In this document: in pieces, positions 43,760 through 53,106 of the stretch
Layout: each line of letters opens with the position of its first letter
Position numbering within the stretch: position 1 is the first letter of the stretch
Source: Gammaproteobacteria bacterium
GTDB taxonomy: Bacteria; Pseudomonadota; Gammaproteobacteria; Eutrophobiales; Eutrophobiaceae
DNA: 64,000 nucleotides
Reading direction: 5' to 3'
Assembly: GCA_004297165.1 (NCBI GenBank)
Contig: SCUJ01000006.1
Coordinates: 1,584,045 to 1,648,044, forward strand
The notes under the pieces: model-generated
Database searches by the model: none
The model's input: only the letters and a program-made list of their open reading frames with translations
Told to the model about the DNA's origin: nothing
Translations under genes and position numbers: made by a program

Positions 43760-45610
43760 ATGGCCTGTTCGCTCACGCGTCGTATCGGAATATCCACGCT
43801 TGCCGGATTAGTGATTCGCCTCGCCTTTGCGGCCGAGCCGGCGCCGCCGCCATCCGCACCCACCGGGGCCGACTGGGAGGGCTACAACAAGACGCTCGAA
43901 GGCCAGCGCTATTCGCCGCTCGATCAGATCACCGTCGCCAACGCGGGCGAATTACGGGAGGTCTGCCGCGTGCGGGTCGCGACGCGGGGCTCGTTTCAGT
44001 CGGGTCTCGTGGTCGTCGGCGACTCCTTATTCGCGACGACCAGCACTGGCACCTTCGCGATCGATCCGGTGACCTGCGAGATGATATGGCATCACGTCTA
44101 CCGGCGTGCCCAGCCGCCGGGCCTGCAGGGCAATCGCGGCGTGGCCTATCTGAATGGCCGCGTGTTTCGCGGCACCGATGACGCGCGGCTCATCGCACTG
44201 GATGCGGCGACCGGCCGGGAGGTTTGGACCAACGTGGTTGGCGATGCGAGCATCGGCGAATACGTGGTCGGCGCGCCGATCGCATGGAACGGGCTCGTCT
44301 TCGCCGGCATCGGCGGCAGCGAGTTCGGCATCCGCGGCCGGATCCTCGCCTTCGACGCGCTGACAGGGCGCGAGGTCTGGCGCTTTCACACGGTCCCGAC
44401 GGGCGATGCTGTCGGCGCGGACACCTGGGGCGATCGGAAATGGGCCGAACATGGCGGCGGCGGCACCTGGTCGACGATCACCATCGATCCGCGCACCGGC
44501 GAGCTGTTCGCGCCGATCGGCAATCCGGTGCCGGATTACGCGCCGCAGGATCGCGTCGGCGCGAATCTCTTCACGAACAGCGTGCTGGTGCTCGATGCGT
44601 TGAGCGGCGACTTGCGCTGGTGGTACCAGTTGCAGGCCAACGACGGTTTCGATCACGACCTTGCCGCGGCGCCCGTGTTGTTTCGCAACGCCAACCACGA
44701 AACAATGCTGGCCGCCGCCGGCAAGGACGGGCTGTTGCACATCGTCGATCGCGAGACGCACGCGGCGCGGTTCAAGGTCCCGGTCACAACCGTGGACGAT
44801 CCGCGCAAGGCCATGGCCTCGCGGGAAGGCGATCGCGTCTGCCCTGGCGCATTGGGCGGCGTGTTGTGGAACGGGCCGGCGTTCGATCCGAAGCGGTTTC
44901 TGCTCGTTACCCCGGCGATCGATCAATGCATGCTGATCAAATCCGAACCCGGCACAAATTACGTGGCGCGCGGGATCAACAACGGGGGGACTTATTCCAG
45001 TGAGGGCGTCCCGATGACGGGCTGGATCACCGCGGTCGATGCGACCACTGGTGAGGTGCACTGGAAGTATCGCTCCGAATCGCCGATGACCGGCGCGATC
45101 ACGGCGACGGCCGGCGGCGTGCTGCTGACCGGCGACAACGCCGGCAATTTCCTCGTCTTCGAAAGCGACACCGGCAAGGTGCTGAAACAGGAGAACACCG
45201 GCGGCGCGATCGCGGGCGGCGTCGTGACCTACGCGCGTGATGGCCGGCAATACGTCGCGTTCACCTCGGGCAACATCTCGCCGGCCGGCTTCGGCTCGGT
45301 CGGTCATCCGAGCGTGGTCGTGATGGCCTTGCCGGAACCCACGGCCGCGCCAGCCGCGGCTGATACGCCGGACGCCAAGCACGGCAAGGAATTGTACGGG
45401 CAGATCTGTGCGGGTTGTCACGGAACAGACGGCAACCGGATCGTGGACAAGCCATTACAAGCGGCGGCAGCCAGATTGAAGGTCGAGCAACTCGCCAAGA
45501 CCATCGCGAATCCCGCCGGGACGATGCCGAAGATCTTTCCCGCGGAACCGACAGCCGAGGACGAACGCGATATCCGGGATATCGCGGCGTATGTGGAAAG
45601 TGGGCTGTAG
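43760..45610 (+). CDS. PQQ-dependent dehydrogenase with C-terminal cytochrome c domain (A)
   Basis: A 616-residue periplasmic quinohaemoprotein-type protein. The signal peptide is RRIGISTLAGLVIRLAFA; the beta-propeller starts GADWEGYNKTLEGQRYSPLDQITVANAGELR and has repeated AxDxxTGxxxW motifs (LIALDAATGREVWTN). The PQQ site residues are plausible: SEFGIRG (Glu), PIGNPVPDY (Asn) and ANDGFDHDLA (Asp). A haem c motif CAGCHG is near residue 550. The adjacent-cysteine disulfide of alcohol dehydrogenases is absent. Start ATG 43760 has GGAG before it. A related dehydrogenase follows 91 bases later; no pqq biosynthesis genes are in the window. Confidence 0.87.
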   Translation: MACSLTRRIGISTLAGLVIRLAFAAEPAPPPSAPTGADWEGYNKTLEGQRYSPLDQITVANAGELREVCRVRVATRGSFQSGLVVVGDSLFATTSTGTFAIDPVTCEMIWHHVYRRAQPPGLQGNRGVAYLNGRVFRGTDDARLIALDAATGREVWTNVVGDASIGEYVVGAPIAWNGLVFAGIGGSEFGIRGRILAFDALTGREVWRFHTVPTGDAVGADTWGDRKWAEHGGGGTWSTITIDPRTGELFAPIGNPVPDYAPQDRVGANLFTNSVLVLDALSGDLRWWYQLQANDGFDHDLAAAPVLFRNANHETMLAAAGKDGLLHIVDRETHAARFKVPVTTVDDPRKAMASREGDRVCPGALGGVLWNGPAFDPKRFLLVTPAIDQCMLIKSEPGTNYVARGINNGGTYSSEGVPMTGWITAVDATTGEVHWKYRSESPMTGAITATAGGVLLTGDNAGNFLVFESDTGKVLKQENTGGAIAGGVVTYARDGRQYVAFTSGNISPAGFGSVGHPSVVVMALPEPTAAPAAADTPDAKHGKELYGQICAGCHGTDGNRIVDKPLQAAAARLKVEQLAKTIANPAGTMPKIFPAEPTAEDERDIRDIAAYVESGL

Positions 45611-45701
45611 CAAATCGACTTGTGCCACCGGTGGATTTTTTGCGTTAAGATCAGCCATCGCCAGTATTATTCCAACAACAACTTACTTTGGGGGACCCGT
45701 G

Positions 45702-47891
45702 ATGATTCATAACCGCCGCCTGGCTTTGAGCCTCCTGTTGCCTGCCTTAATCATGGTTGGCAGCGTAAATAATAATGTAACGGCCGCGCCCGAGGGGCCT
45801 GCGGCGAATGTCACCGCCGAGCGTCTGGTCAAGGCCGAGGCCGAGCCGGGGCAGTGGATGGCCTACGGCGGCACCTACTCGGAGCAGCGCTTCAGCGCGT
45901 TAAAACAGATCGACGCCGGCAACGCGGGCAAACTCGGCTTGCAGTGGTTCGCGGATTACGAGACCAATCAGAATCAGCACGGGTCGCCGCTGTATATCGA
46001 CGGCGTTATATATGTATCTACGTCGCGCAACGTGGTCCATGCCTTCGACGCCAAGACCGGCGAGCAAATCTGGAAGTACAACGCGATGATCCAGGGTGAG
46101 CGCCTGCGTTACAACCTCGGGATGGTGAATCGCGGCATCGCGGCCTGGAACGGCAAGATTTACATGGGCACGCTCGATGCGCGGCTGGTCGCGATCGACG
46201 CGAAGACCGGCAAGGAGGCCTGGTCCACCGACACCGTTCCGGCGAGCCTCGGCCTCGGCGATATGGGCGACCGCTACTCGATCACCATGGCCCCGCGCGT
46301 CGCCAAGGGCAAGGTGTTCATCGGCGGCTCCGGCGGCGAGTTCGGCGTGCGCGGCTGGATCGCGGCCTATGACGCGGAGACCGGCAAGGAGGCCTGGCGC
46401 TTCTGGACAGTGCCCGGCGATCCCGCGAAGGGCTTCGAGAATCCGAAGCTGGCGGATGCCGCAAAGACCTGGAATGGCGAGTGGTGGAAAAACGGCGGCG
46501 GCGGCACGGTGTGGGACGCGGCCGTTTACGATCCGGTCACCGACCTGCTCTATTTCGGCACGGGCAACGGCGCGCCGTGGAATGCCCGCGTCCGCGATGC
46601 GAAGATCGGCGACAACCTCTATACCGCCTCGATCGTCGCGGTCCGTCCGGACACCGGCGAGTACGTCTGGCATTACCAGGAGGTGCCGGGCGATGCGTGG
46701 GATTACGATGCGGTCAGCCCGATGCTGACGGCGGACCTCGCCTTCGGCGGCGAGCAGAAGCATGTCCTGTTGCAGCCCTCGAAGAACGGTTTCTTTTATG
46801 TGCTCGAGGCGGCGACCGGCAAACTGCTCAGCGCCGATCCCTTCACCGAGGTGAACTGGGCGACGGGCGTGGATTTGAAGACCGGCCGTCCGATTGAGGT
46901 GCCGGAGGCCCGTTACGAGAAAGAGCCCTGGAACCTCGCGCCTGGCGTTCAGGGGGGGCATAGCTGGCATCCCAACGCCTTCAGTCCCGACACGGGCCTC
47001 GTCTATATCCCGGCCTGGGAGGCTTACTTCACCATGGCCAACCCACCGGCGAACAGCCCGCCCGCGCTTGGGGGAGGGTTCAATCTCGGCATCGCGTTCG
47101 GTGCCCCGGTCGCGGCCGACAAGTTAAAGCCCTACGCGAGGCAAGGCGTCAGCGGACGCCTGAAGGCCTGGGATCCCGTCGCGCGCAAGGTCGTGTGGGA
47201 AACCGAGTCCTTCGCGAACGGCGGCCCGACCAGCGGTGTGCTCGCGACGGCGGGCAATCTCGTCTTCATGGGCAACGGTGGCGGCAAGATCCTGAACGCG
47301 TACGACGCGAAGAGCGGCGCCAAGGTCTGGAGCTTCGACGCGAAGACCGCGGTGTTCGCCGCGCCGATCACCTATGAACTGGACGGTGTGCAGTATGTCG
47401 CGGCCAGCGTCGGCGGCGCCGCGCAGGGCGGCTATTTCGCGCCGACCTACGCCCGCATGCTGGTGTTTGCGATCGGCGGCAAGGCCGTGCTGCCCGAACC
47501 CGCGCCCTACACACCACCGCCGCTCAATCCACCGCCATCGACCGCCTCGGCCGAGGTAATCACGCATGGCGGCGAGCTGTATTCGCAATTCTGCTCGGTG
47601 TGCCACGGCGCGAACGGCATGCAGGCCCGCACCAGCTTTCCAAACCTCACGGTCAGCCTGATGCTGCATTCCCAGGGGGGCTTCGATGCCGTGGTGTTGC
47701 AGGGAGTGCGCGCGGACAAGGGCATGGGGTCCTTCGCCAAGGACCTGAAGCCCGAGGATTCCGTCGCGGTGCGTGAATACCTGATCGAGCGCGCCAATGC
47801 CATGAAGGCGGGCGGCGGCCCCGGCGGTTTCGGACCTGGCGCCATGGCGCCACCGCCGCCGCGTCAGGAGACCGGACACGAGGACCGTTAG
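45702..47891 (+). CDS. PQQ-dependent alcohol dehydrogenase with C-terminal cytochrome c domain (B)
   Basis: A 729-residue type II-like quinohaemoprotein alcohol dehydrogenase. The signal peptide is MIHNRRLALSLLLPALIMVGSVNNNVTA; the propeller begins QWMAYGGTYSEQRFSALKQIDAGNAGKLGLQW. Calcium and PQQ site residues are visible: GGEFGVRGWIAAY (Glu), FGTGNGAPWN (Asn), and the catalytic base in VPGDAWDYDAVSP (Asp). The vicinal cysteine pair usual before VNRG is replaced (NLGMVNRG). CSVCHG binds haem c near residue 630, followed by a proline- and glycine-rich tail. Electrons would pass to a c-type cytochrome. The gene follows its paralogue on the same strand. Confidence 0.9.
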   Translation: MIHNRRLALSLLLPALIMVGSVNNNVTAAPEGPAANVTAERLVKAEAEPGQWMAYGGTYSEQRFSALKQIDAGNAGKLGLQWFADYETNQNQHGSPLYIDGVIYVSTSRNVVHAFDAKTGEQIWKYNAMIQGERLRYNLGMVNRGIAAWNGKIYMGTLDARLVAIDAKTGKEAWSTDTVPASLGLGDMGDRYSITMAPRVAKGKVFIGGSGGEFGVRGWIAAYDAETGKEAWRFWTVPGDPAKGFENPKLADAAKTWNGEWWKNGGGGTVWDAAVYDPVTDLLYFGTGNGAPWNARVRDAKIGDNLYTASIVAVRPDTGEYVWHYQEVPGDAWDYDAVSPMLTADLAFGGEQKHVLLQPSKNGFFYVLEAATGKLLSADPFTEVNWATGVDLKTGRPIEVPEARYEKEPWNLAPGVQGGHSWHPNAFSPDTGLVYIPAWEAYFTMANPPANSPPALGGGFNLGIAFGAPVAADKLKPYARQGVSGRLKAWDPVARKVVWETESFANGGPTSGVLATAGNLVFMGNGGGKILNAYDAKSGAKVWSFDAKTAVFAAPITYELDGVQYVAASVGGAAQGGYFAPTYARMLVFAIGGKAVLPEPAPYTPPPLNPPPSTASAEVITHGGELYSQFCSVCHGANGMQARTSFPNLTVSLMLHSQGGFDAVVLQGVRADKGMGSFAKDLKPEDSVAVREYLIERANAMKAGGGPGGFGPGAMAPPPPRQETGHEDR

Positions 47892-47911
47892 AGACAGTTA
47901 ACGGAACCCGC

Positions 47912-48018
47912 GTGGGCACGAACGACGTGCCCACCCTACGGGGACTCGCCCCATTGCGGGAGAGGGGAATTGGGAAATCGCCACCCTCTCCCCTGCCCTC
48001 CCCCGTCAAGGGGGAGGG
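47912..48018. repeat. Palindromic intergenic repeats, second copy group
   Basis: GTGGGCAC-gaacgac-GTGCCCAC (47912-47934) matches the third unit of the 4871-4991 group. CCCTCCCCC-gtcaa-GGGGGAGGG (47996-48018) repeats the unit at 24724 exactly, with the flanking CACCCTCTCCCC also shared. Both families therefore occur at least twice in this window. They separate the PQQ dehydrogenase from the DUF3604 remnant. Confidence 0.7.
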
Positions 48019-48041
48019 TGATTACACAGCCCAATATTCTT

Positions 48042-48169
48042 TTACGGCGTGTACCAGATCGGCGAGGACCAGGCGCGTTCCTGAATAGTCGCCGGCTGCT
48101 CCGTCTCCGCGACATCGATCCCGAGCGCCACCGCGTTGTATAGCGCCATGCCGCGGCGTCGGGATCTCA
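48042..48169 (-). pseudogene. 3' remnant of a DUF3604 gene
   Basis: Minus-strand bases match the end of the intact DUF3604 gene at 56526: LYNAVALGIDV-AETEQPATIQERAWSSPIWYTP then TAA, against LYDAVALGIDVEETKQPATIQERAWSSPIWYTP. A one-base insertion (CATGGCGCTATAC) shifts the frame just upstream, and the similarity stops near EIPTPRH. Only about 43 codons remain. It is the trace of a second gene copy lost at the left edge of the kdp block. Confidence 0.8.
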
Positions 48170-48263
48170 GGGGTCACGGCACGAGTGACCGAGGAGACAT
48201 ACTACGCTCCAGCCCGCCTGCAACAGATGTCCTTACTTGTTCAAATCCCTTCCTGCCTGCGTC

Positions 48264-48288
48264 GTTTTTTTACGGTATTTTTATGCTT
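48264..48288 (+). promoter_or_regulatory. T-rich candidate KdpE-binding region
   Basis: GTTTTTTTACGGTATTTTTATGC recalls the T-rich KdpE target in E. coli (ATTTTTATACTTTTTTTAC) and is the only such stretch upstream of the kdp genes. It lies about 160 bases before the first small kdp-linked frame. Confidence 0.3.
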
Positions 48289-48347
48289 CAGCCTGTATTC
48301 TTTTCAGCGGGTTTATGTCCGGATATCTAAACTTTCGCTCGTAACCG

Positions 48348-48400
48348 GAGGAACCTGATGAAGCCGGAGGTTCCGCCCCTCCCTGAAAAGTCCCGGAGGG
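48348..48400 (+). other. Structured leader before the kdp operon
   Basis: Two adjacent hairpins: GGAACC (48350-48355) with GGTTCC (48369-48374), extended by two G-C pairs past a mismatch, and CCCTCC (48377-48382) with GGAGGG (48395-48400). They lie 48-100 bases before the first small open frame. I recognise no known riboswitch here. A structured leader is plausible because kdp expression is usually tightly controlled. Confidence 0.35.
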
Positions 48401-48447
48401 ATGTATGCAGAGCTTCCCAAACCTTAAGAGTAAGCGTCGGAGGATTT

Positions 48448-48540
48448 ATGGATATCGTCTGGATCATGCTGATAGGCGCATACTTTCTTATGACCATTGG
48501 CCTCACGACCGCCTGCGACCGACTGCTGCGATGGAAGTAG
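48448..48540 (+). CDS. Small membrane protein upstream of kdpF
   Basis: A 30-residue single-helix peptide, MDIVWIMLIGAYFLMTIGLTTACDRLLRWK, with an excellent GGAGG 5 bases before ATG 48448. Short one-helix proteins like this commonly precede kdpF. It may stabilise the Kdp complex, but its function is unknown. The ORF track reports it inside a 60-residue frame from 48358, whose first half reads through the leader hairpins and is unlikely. Confidence 0.65.
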   Translation: MDIVWIMLIGAYFLMTIGLTTACDRLLRWK

Positions 48541-48544
48541 CAAG

Positions 48545-48634
48545 ATGAGCGTAATCCATATCATTGGCGCCGTAATCGCGGCGCTTCTTTTCGGTTACCT
48601 TGTTTACGCGCTCATCAAGGCGGAGAAGTTCTGA
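48545..48634 (+). CDS. kdpF: Potassium-transporting ATPase subunit KdpF
   Basis: A 29-residue single-helix peptide, MSVIHIIGAVIAALLFGYLVYALIKAEKF, clearly like E. coli KdpF (ending YLVYALINAEAF). It stabilises the KdpFABC complex. It is too short for the ORF track. It begins 4 bases after the upstream small gene and ends one base before kdpA. Confidence 0.9.
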   Translation: MSVIHIIGAVIAALLFGYLVYALIKAEKF

Positions 48635-48635
48635 T

Positions 48636-50432
48636 ATGACTACCCAATCCTGGTCCTTGCTTGGGATTTACCTCGCCGTCCTGTTTGCGGCCATCAAGCC
48701 GCTGGGCTTGTATATGGTCAAACTCATGGAAGCGCCGCGTTCACCGTCGCTTGCACGCTTGGAAAACGGCCTGTTTCGGCTGTGCGGCATCGAACGCGAG
48801 GAGATGAGTTGGCGCCAGTATGCGCTGGCGGTGCTGGTCTTCAGCCTCATGGGCTGCATTGCGGTGTACGCGTTGCAGCGCCTGCAATTGTGGCTGCCGC
48901 TCAACCCGCAACGGCTGCCTAACGTCACGCCGGACTCAAGCTTCAACACGGCAATCAGCTTTGTGACCAACACCAACTGGCAGGGGTATGGCGGCGAGAC
49001 CACCATGAGCCATCTCACCCAGATGCTGGGCCTGGGCACGCAGAATTTTGTCTCAGCCGCGGCTGGTATCGCGGTGGCGTTCGCCCTGATCCGCGGCTTC
49101 GCGCGCCACTCGGCGCAGACCATAGGCAACTTCTGGGCCGATTTGTACCGCGCCACGGCGTACCTGTTGCTGCCGCTCTCGTTTGTGCTGGCGCTGGCGT
49201 TGATCAGCCAGGGTGTGGTGCAAAACTTTTCCGCCCATCAGGAAGTCGTCACGCTGGAACCGACCATCTATGAAATTACCAGGGTTGACAACACCGGCCA
49301 GCCGGTGACCTACGCCAGGGGTGATGCGATCGTCGATGCGGTGAGCGTGACGGCGCAGACCCTGCCGATGGGTCCGGCCGCTTCGCAGATAGCCATCAAA
49401 CAACTGGGCACCAACGGCGGGGGCTTCTTCAACGTCAATTCCGCGCATCCCTACGAGAACCCGACAGCGCTGACCAATTTCCTGGAGGCGATGGCGATTT
49501 TGTTGATCCCGGCGGCATTGTGTTACACCTTCGGCAAAGCGGTGGGCGACACGCGCCAAGGCTGGGCGGTGCTGGCGGCGATGACGGTGATTTTCGTCGG
49601 CGCCGCGATTGCGACGATAAGCTTCGAACAGCAGGGCAATCCGAAGCTCACAGCGCTCGGCGCCGACCAGACGGCGGGCGCGCTGCAATCGGGCGGCAAC
49701 ATGGAAGGCAAGGAGACGCGCTACGGCATCGGCGCTTCGGCGTTGTGGGCGGTGGCGACAACCGCCGCCTCGAATGGCTCTGTCAATTCCATGCACGACT
49801 CCTTCACCCCGCTCGGCGGCCTGATTCCGATGTGGCTGATCCAACTCGGCGAAGTGGCGTTTGGCGGCGTCGGCTCGGGCCTGTACGGCATGCTGGCGTT
49901 CGCGCTGATGGCGATGTTCATCGCCGGGCTCATGATAGGCCGGACCCCTGAATATCTCGGCAAGAAGATCGAGGCGTTCGAAATGAAGATGGTCTCGATC
50001 GCGATCCTGATAACCCCGGCGCTGGCGCTGCTTGGCGCCGCGGTCGGGGTGATGGCGGCCGGCGGTCGGGCGACCATTTTCAACCCTGGTCCGCACGGAT
50101 TCTCGGAAGTGCTGTATGCATTCTCGTCCGCAGCGAACAACAACGGCAGCGCGTTCGCCGGCCTCGGCGCCAACACACCGTTCTACAACGGCTGGCTCGG
50201 TGCGGCCATGTGGTTCGGCCGTTTCGGCGTGATCGTCCCGGTGCTGGCGATTGCCGGGTCGCTCGCCGCCAAGAAAAAGCTGGCGGTTGGACCTGGCGCA
50301 ATGCCAACGCATGGACCGCTGTTCGTAACCCTGCTGGTCGGCACAGTGCTGCTGATAGGGGCGCTGACTTACATACCGGCGCTGGCCCTGGGGCCGATCG
50401 TCGAGCATCTGATCCTGTGGTCGATAAGCTAA
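48636..50432 (+). CDS. kdpA: Potassium-transporting ATPase subunit A
   Basis: A 598-residue potassium-channel-like subunit of the high-affinity Kdp pump. Filter-type segments are visible, such as [37 protein letters not shown] and [31 protein letters not shown], with numerous hydrophobic helices. E. coli KdpA has 557 residues, so this one is slightly longer. ATG 48636 lies two bases after the kdpF stop. The ORF track start adds 12 residues from another frame. Confidence 0.96.
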   Translation: MTTQSWSLLGIYLAVLFAAIKPLGLYMVKLMEAPRSPSLARLENGLFRLCGIEREEMSWRQYALAVLVFSLMGCIAVYALQRLQLWLPLNPQRLPNVTPDSSFNTAISFVTNTNWQGYGGETTMSHLTQMLGLGTQNFVSAAAGIAVAFALIRGFARHSAQTIGNFWADLYRATAYLLLPLSFVLALALISQGVVQNFSAHQEVVTLEPTIYEITRVDNTGQPVTYARGDAIVDAVSVTAQTLPMGPAASQIAIKQLGTNGGGFFNVNSAHPYENPTALTNFLEAMAILLIPAALCYTFGKAVGDTRQGWAVLAAMTVIFVGAAIATISFEQQGNPKLTALGADQTAGALQSGGNMEGKETRYGIGASALWAVATTAASNGSVNSMHDSFTPLGGLIPMWLIQLGEVAFGGVGSGLYGMLAFALMAMFIAGLMIGRTPEYLGKKIEAFEMKMVSIAILITPALALLGAAVGVMAAGGRATIFNPGPHGFSEVLYAFSSAANNNGSAFAGLGANTPFYNGWLGAAMWFGRFGVIVPVLAIAGSLAAKKKLAVGPGAMPTHGPLFVTLLVGTVLLIGALTYIPALALGPIVEHLILWSIS

Positions 50433-50442
50433 AGTTATTCTT

Positions 50443-52512
50443 ATGACGGCGAAACAACTTTCCATGTTCGAACCGCGTCTGGTCAGACCGGCCATGATTG
50501 ATTCGTTTCGCAAACTCGACCTCCGCGTTCAGATCCGCAATCCGGTGATGTTCGTCGTATATGTCGGCGCTCTCTTCACCACCGGTTTGTGGTTGCACGC
50601 CTTGTCTGGCGGACACGGCGAGGCGCCGGCGTGGTTCATAGGCACGGTTACCTTGTGGCTGTGGTTCACGGTGCTGTTCGCCAACTTCGCCGAGGCTCTG
50701 GCCGAGGGTCGCAGCAAGGCGCAGGCGGCCTCGCTGCGCGCCGCCAAGCAGACGATCATGGCCAAGAAGCTGCGCGAACCGCGTTACGGCGCGGCGCTGG
50801 ATTACGTGCATGGCGCCGAATTGCGGCGTGGCGACGTGGCGCTGGTCGAGGCTGGCGATACGATCCCGGCCGACGGCGAGGTTATCGAGGGCGCGGCTTC
50901 GGTGAACGAGAGCGCCATCACCGGCGAGTCGGCGCCCGTGATCCGCGAGGCTGGAGGCGACTTCTCGGCTGTCACCGGCGGCACTACGGTGCTGTCCGAC
51001 TGGATCGTGATGCGCATCACGGTCAATCCCGGCGAAGCTTTCATCGACCGCATGATCGCGCTGGTCGAGGGCGCCAGGCGCCAGAAGACACCGAACGAGA
51101 TCGCGCTCACCATCCTGTTGGTGGCATTGACTCTGGCGTTCCTGCTCGCAACCGTTACATTGCTGCCTTATACGCTGTACAGCGTCACGGCCGCCGGGGC
51201 CGGAGCGCCCGTGACGGTCACCGCACTCGTGGCGCTGCTGGTGTGCCTGATCCCGACCACCATCGGCGCGCTGCTCTCGGCCATCGGCATCGCCGGCATG
51301 AGCCGCATGCTGGGCGCAAATGTAATCGCCACGTCCGGGCGCGCGGTCGAGGCGGCGGGCGACGTAAACGTGCTGCTGCTCGACAAGACCGGCACCATCA
51401 CCCTGGGCAACCGTCAGGCGGATGCGTTCCTGCCGGTAAGCGGGACGACCGAGCGGCAGCTCGCCGACGCGGCACAGCTCGCCTCACTGGCTGACGAAAC
51501 CCCGGAAGGACGCAGTATCGTGGTGCTCGCCAAACGGCTTTTCAATCTGCGCGAGCGCGATATCCGGGCGCTTGGCGCTACCTTCGTGCCGTTTTCGGCG
51601 CAAACGCGCATGAGCGGGGTGAACCTCGGTAAACGCCAGATCCGCAAAGGCGCCGAGGATGCAATCCGCCGTCACGTCGAAACCAACGGCGGCGGCATTC
51701 CCGCCGAGGCGTCCCGGCTCGTCGCCGAGGTCTCGCGCCGCGGCAGCACCCCGCTCGTGGTCTCCGAGCACGCCCGCGTGCTTGGCATCATCGAATTGAA
51801 GGACATCGTCAAAGGCGGCATCAGGGAACGTTTCGCCGAATTGCGGCGCATGGGCATCAAGACCGTGATGATTACGGGGGACAACCGCCTCACCGCCGCC
51901 GCAATCGCGGCCGAGGCCGGGGTCGACGACTTTCTGGCCGAGGCTACCCCCGAAGCCAAGCTTGCGCTCATCCGCCAGTACCAGGCCGAGGGGCACCTGG
52001 TGGCAATGACCGGCGACGGCTCCAACGATGCCCCGGCCCTCGCCCAGGCTGACGTTGCGGTCGCGATGCACAGCGGCACCCAGGCAGCAAAGGAAGCCGG
52101 CAACATGGTGGATCTCGATTCGAACCCGACCAAGCTCCTCGAAGTGGTGGTTGTCGGCAAGCAGATGCTGATGACGCGCGGCGCGCTCACCACCTTCAGC
52201 ATCGCCAACGATGTGGCCAAGTACTTCGCCATCATTCCGGCGATATTCGCGGGCGTCTACCCGCAACTCAACGCGCTCAACGTCATGAACCTGGCCAGTC
52301 CGCAATCCGCAATCCTGTCGGCGGTGATCTTCAACGCACTCATCATCGTGGCGCTGATCCCGCTGGCCCTCAAGGGCATCCGCTACCGCCCGCGGGGCGC
52401 GGGCGCTGTGCTGCGCCGAAATTTGGCCATATACGGCCTCGGCGGGATCGTTGTGCCGTTCGTAGGCATCAAGCTCATCGACCTCGGCCTTGCGGCAGTC
52501 GGACTTGTGTAA
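50443..52512 (+). CDS. kdpB: Potassium-transporting P-type ATPase subunit B
   Basis: A 689-residue P-type ATPase that powers potassium uptake. The phosphorylation site is [17 protein letters not shown] near residue 310, the actuator motif [19 protein letters not shown] near 165, and the hinge motif [21 protein letters not shown] near 525. The transmembrane helices are in their usual places. It begins 10 bases after kdpA. Confidence 0.97.
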   Translation: MTAKQLSMFEPRLVRPAMIDSFRKLDLRVQIRNPVMFVVYVGALFTTGLWLHALSGGHGEAPAWFIGTVTLWLWFTVLFANFAEALAEGRSKAQAASLRAAKQTIMAKKLREPRYGAALDYVHGAELRRGDVALVEAGDTIPADGEVIEGAASVNESAITGESAPVIREAGGDFSAVTGGTTVLSDWIVMRITVNPGEAFIDRMIALVEGARRQKTPNEIALTILLVALTLAFLLATVTLLPYTLYSVTAAGAGAPVTVTALVALLVCLIPTTIGALLSAIGIAGMSRMLGANVIATSGRAVEAAGDVNVLLLDKTGTITLGNRQADAFLPVSGTTERQLADAAQLASLADETPEGRSIVVLAKRLFNLRERDIRALGATFVPFSAQTRMSGVNLGKRQIRKGAEDAIRRHVETNGGGIPAEASRLVAEVSRRGSTPLVVSEHARVLGIIELKDIVKGGIRERFAELRRMGIKTVMITGDNRLTAAAIAAEAGVDDFLAEATPEAKLALIRQYQAEGHLVAMTGDGSNDAPALAQADVAVAMHSGTQAAKEAGNMVDLDSNPTKLLEVVVVGKQMLMTRGALTTFSIANDVAKYFAIIPAIFAGVYPQLNALNVMNLASPQSAILSAVIFNALIIVALIPLALKGIRYRPRGAGAVLRRNLAIYGLGGIVVPFVGIKLIDLGLAAVGLV

Positions 52513-52524
52513 AGGGACAGCCGC

Positions 52525-53106
52525 ATGCCAAACCTGATACGCCCCGCCGTCATGTTGATGGCTTTGCTTACGATTTTGACAGGCGTCATTTACCCGCTCA
52601 CGGTCACCGTCCTTGGTCAACTCTTGTTCTTCCATGAGGCGAACGGATCGATCATGACAGTGAATGGCAAAGCAGTCGGTTCCACGCTGATTGGGCAACA
52701 GTATTCGCAGCCGGGGCATTTCTGGGGCCGGCCCTCGGCCACCAGCCCGCATCCTTACAATGGCGCGGCGTCGAGCGGCTCGAATCTCGGGCCGCTCAAC
52801 CCGGCGCTGACCGGACTTGTCGAGGCCCGAATTGCGGCGCTCCGGGACGCCGATCCACGCAACGACCAGCCGGCGCCGATAGACCTCGTGACTGCCTCGG
52901 CCAGCGGCCTCGACCCGGATATCTCGCTTGCCGCGGCTTATTATCAGGCTACGCGCGTGGCCCGCGCCCGACATCTGCCGCTCGAACAGGTGGTGGCACT
53001 GATCGACCGGCACGCGCGCCACCCGTGGCTAGGCATCCTCGGCGAGCCAAGGGTGAACGTACTCCGGTTGAATCTTGCCCTCGATGGCCATGAACCCGAC
53101 TCATGA
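52525..53106 (+). CDS. kdpC: Potassium-transporting ATPase subunit C
   Basis: A 193-residue assembly subunit with one N-terminal helix (RPAVMLMALLTILTGVIYPLTVTVLGQLLF). The KdpC motifs GQQYSQPGHFWGRPSATSPHPYNGAASSGSNLGPLNP and ASGLDPDISLAAAYYQATRVARAR are present. It overlaps kdpD by 4 bases, coupling the pump to its sensor. Confidence 0.96.
   Translation: MPNLIRPAVMLMALLTILTGVIYPLTVTVLGQLLFFHEANGSIMTVNGKAVGSTLIGQQYSQPGHFWGRPSATSPHPYNGAASSGSNLGPLNPALTGLVEARIAALRDADPRNDQPAPIDLVTASASGLDPDISLAAAYYQATRVARARHLPLEQVVALIDRHARHPWLGILGEPRVNVLRLNLALDGHEPDS

Noticed and set aside
44027-45421. 464-residue minus-strand ORF opposite the first PQQ dehydrogenase
   Set aside because: It is a shadow; the plus-strand gene carries the signal peptide, propeller and haem motifs.
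48136-48330. 64-residue plus-strand ORF before kdp
   Set aside because: It overlaps the DUF3604 remnant and T-rich region, with no ribosome-binding site or known domain.
48340-48405. ydaO/c-di-AMP or GEMM riboswitch before kdp
   Set aside because: The hairpins lack the consensus motifs of either class as I know them, so only an unclassified leader is claimed.
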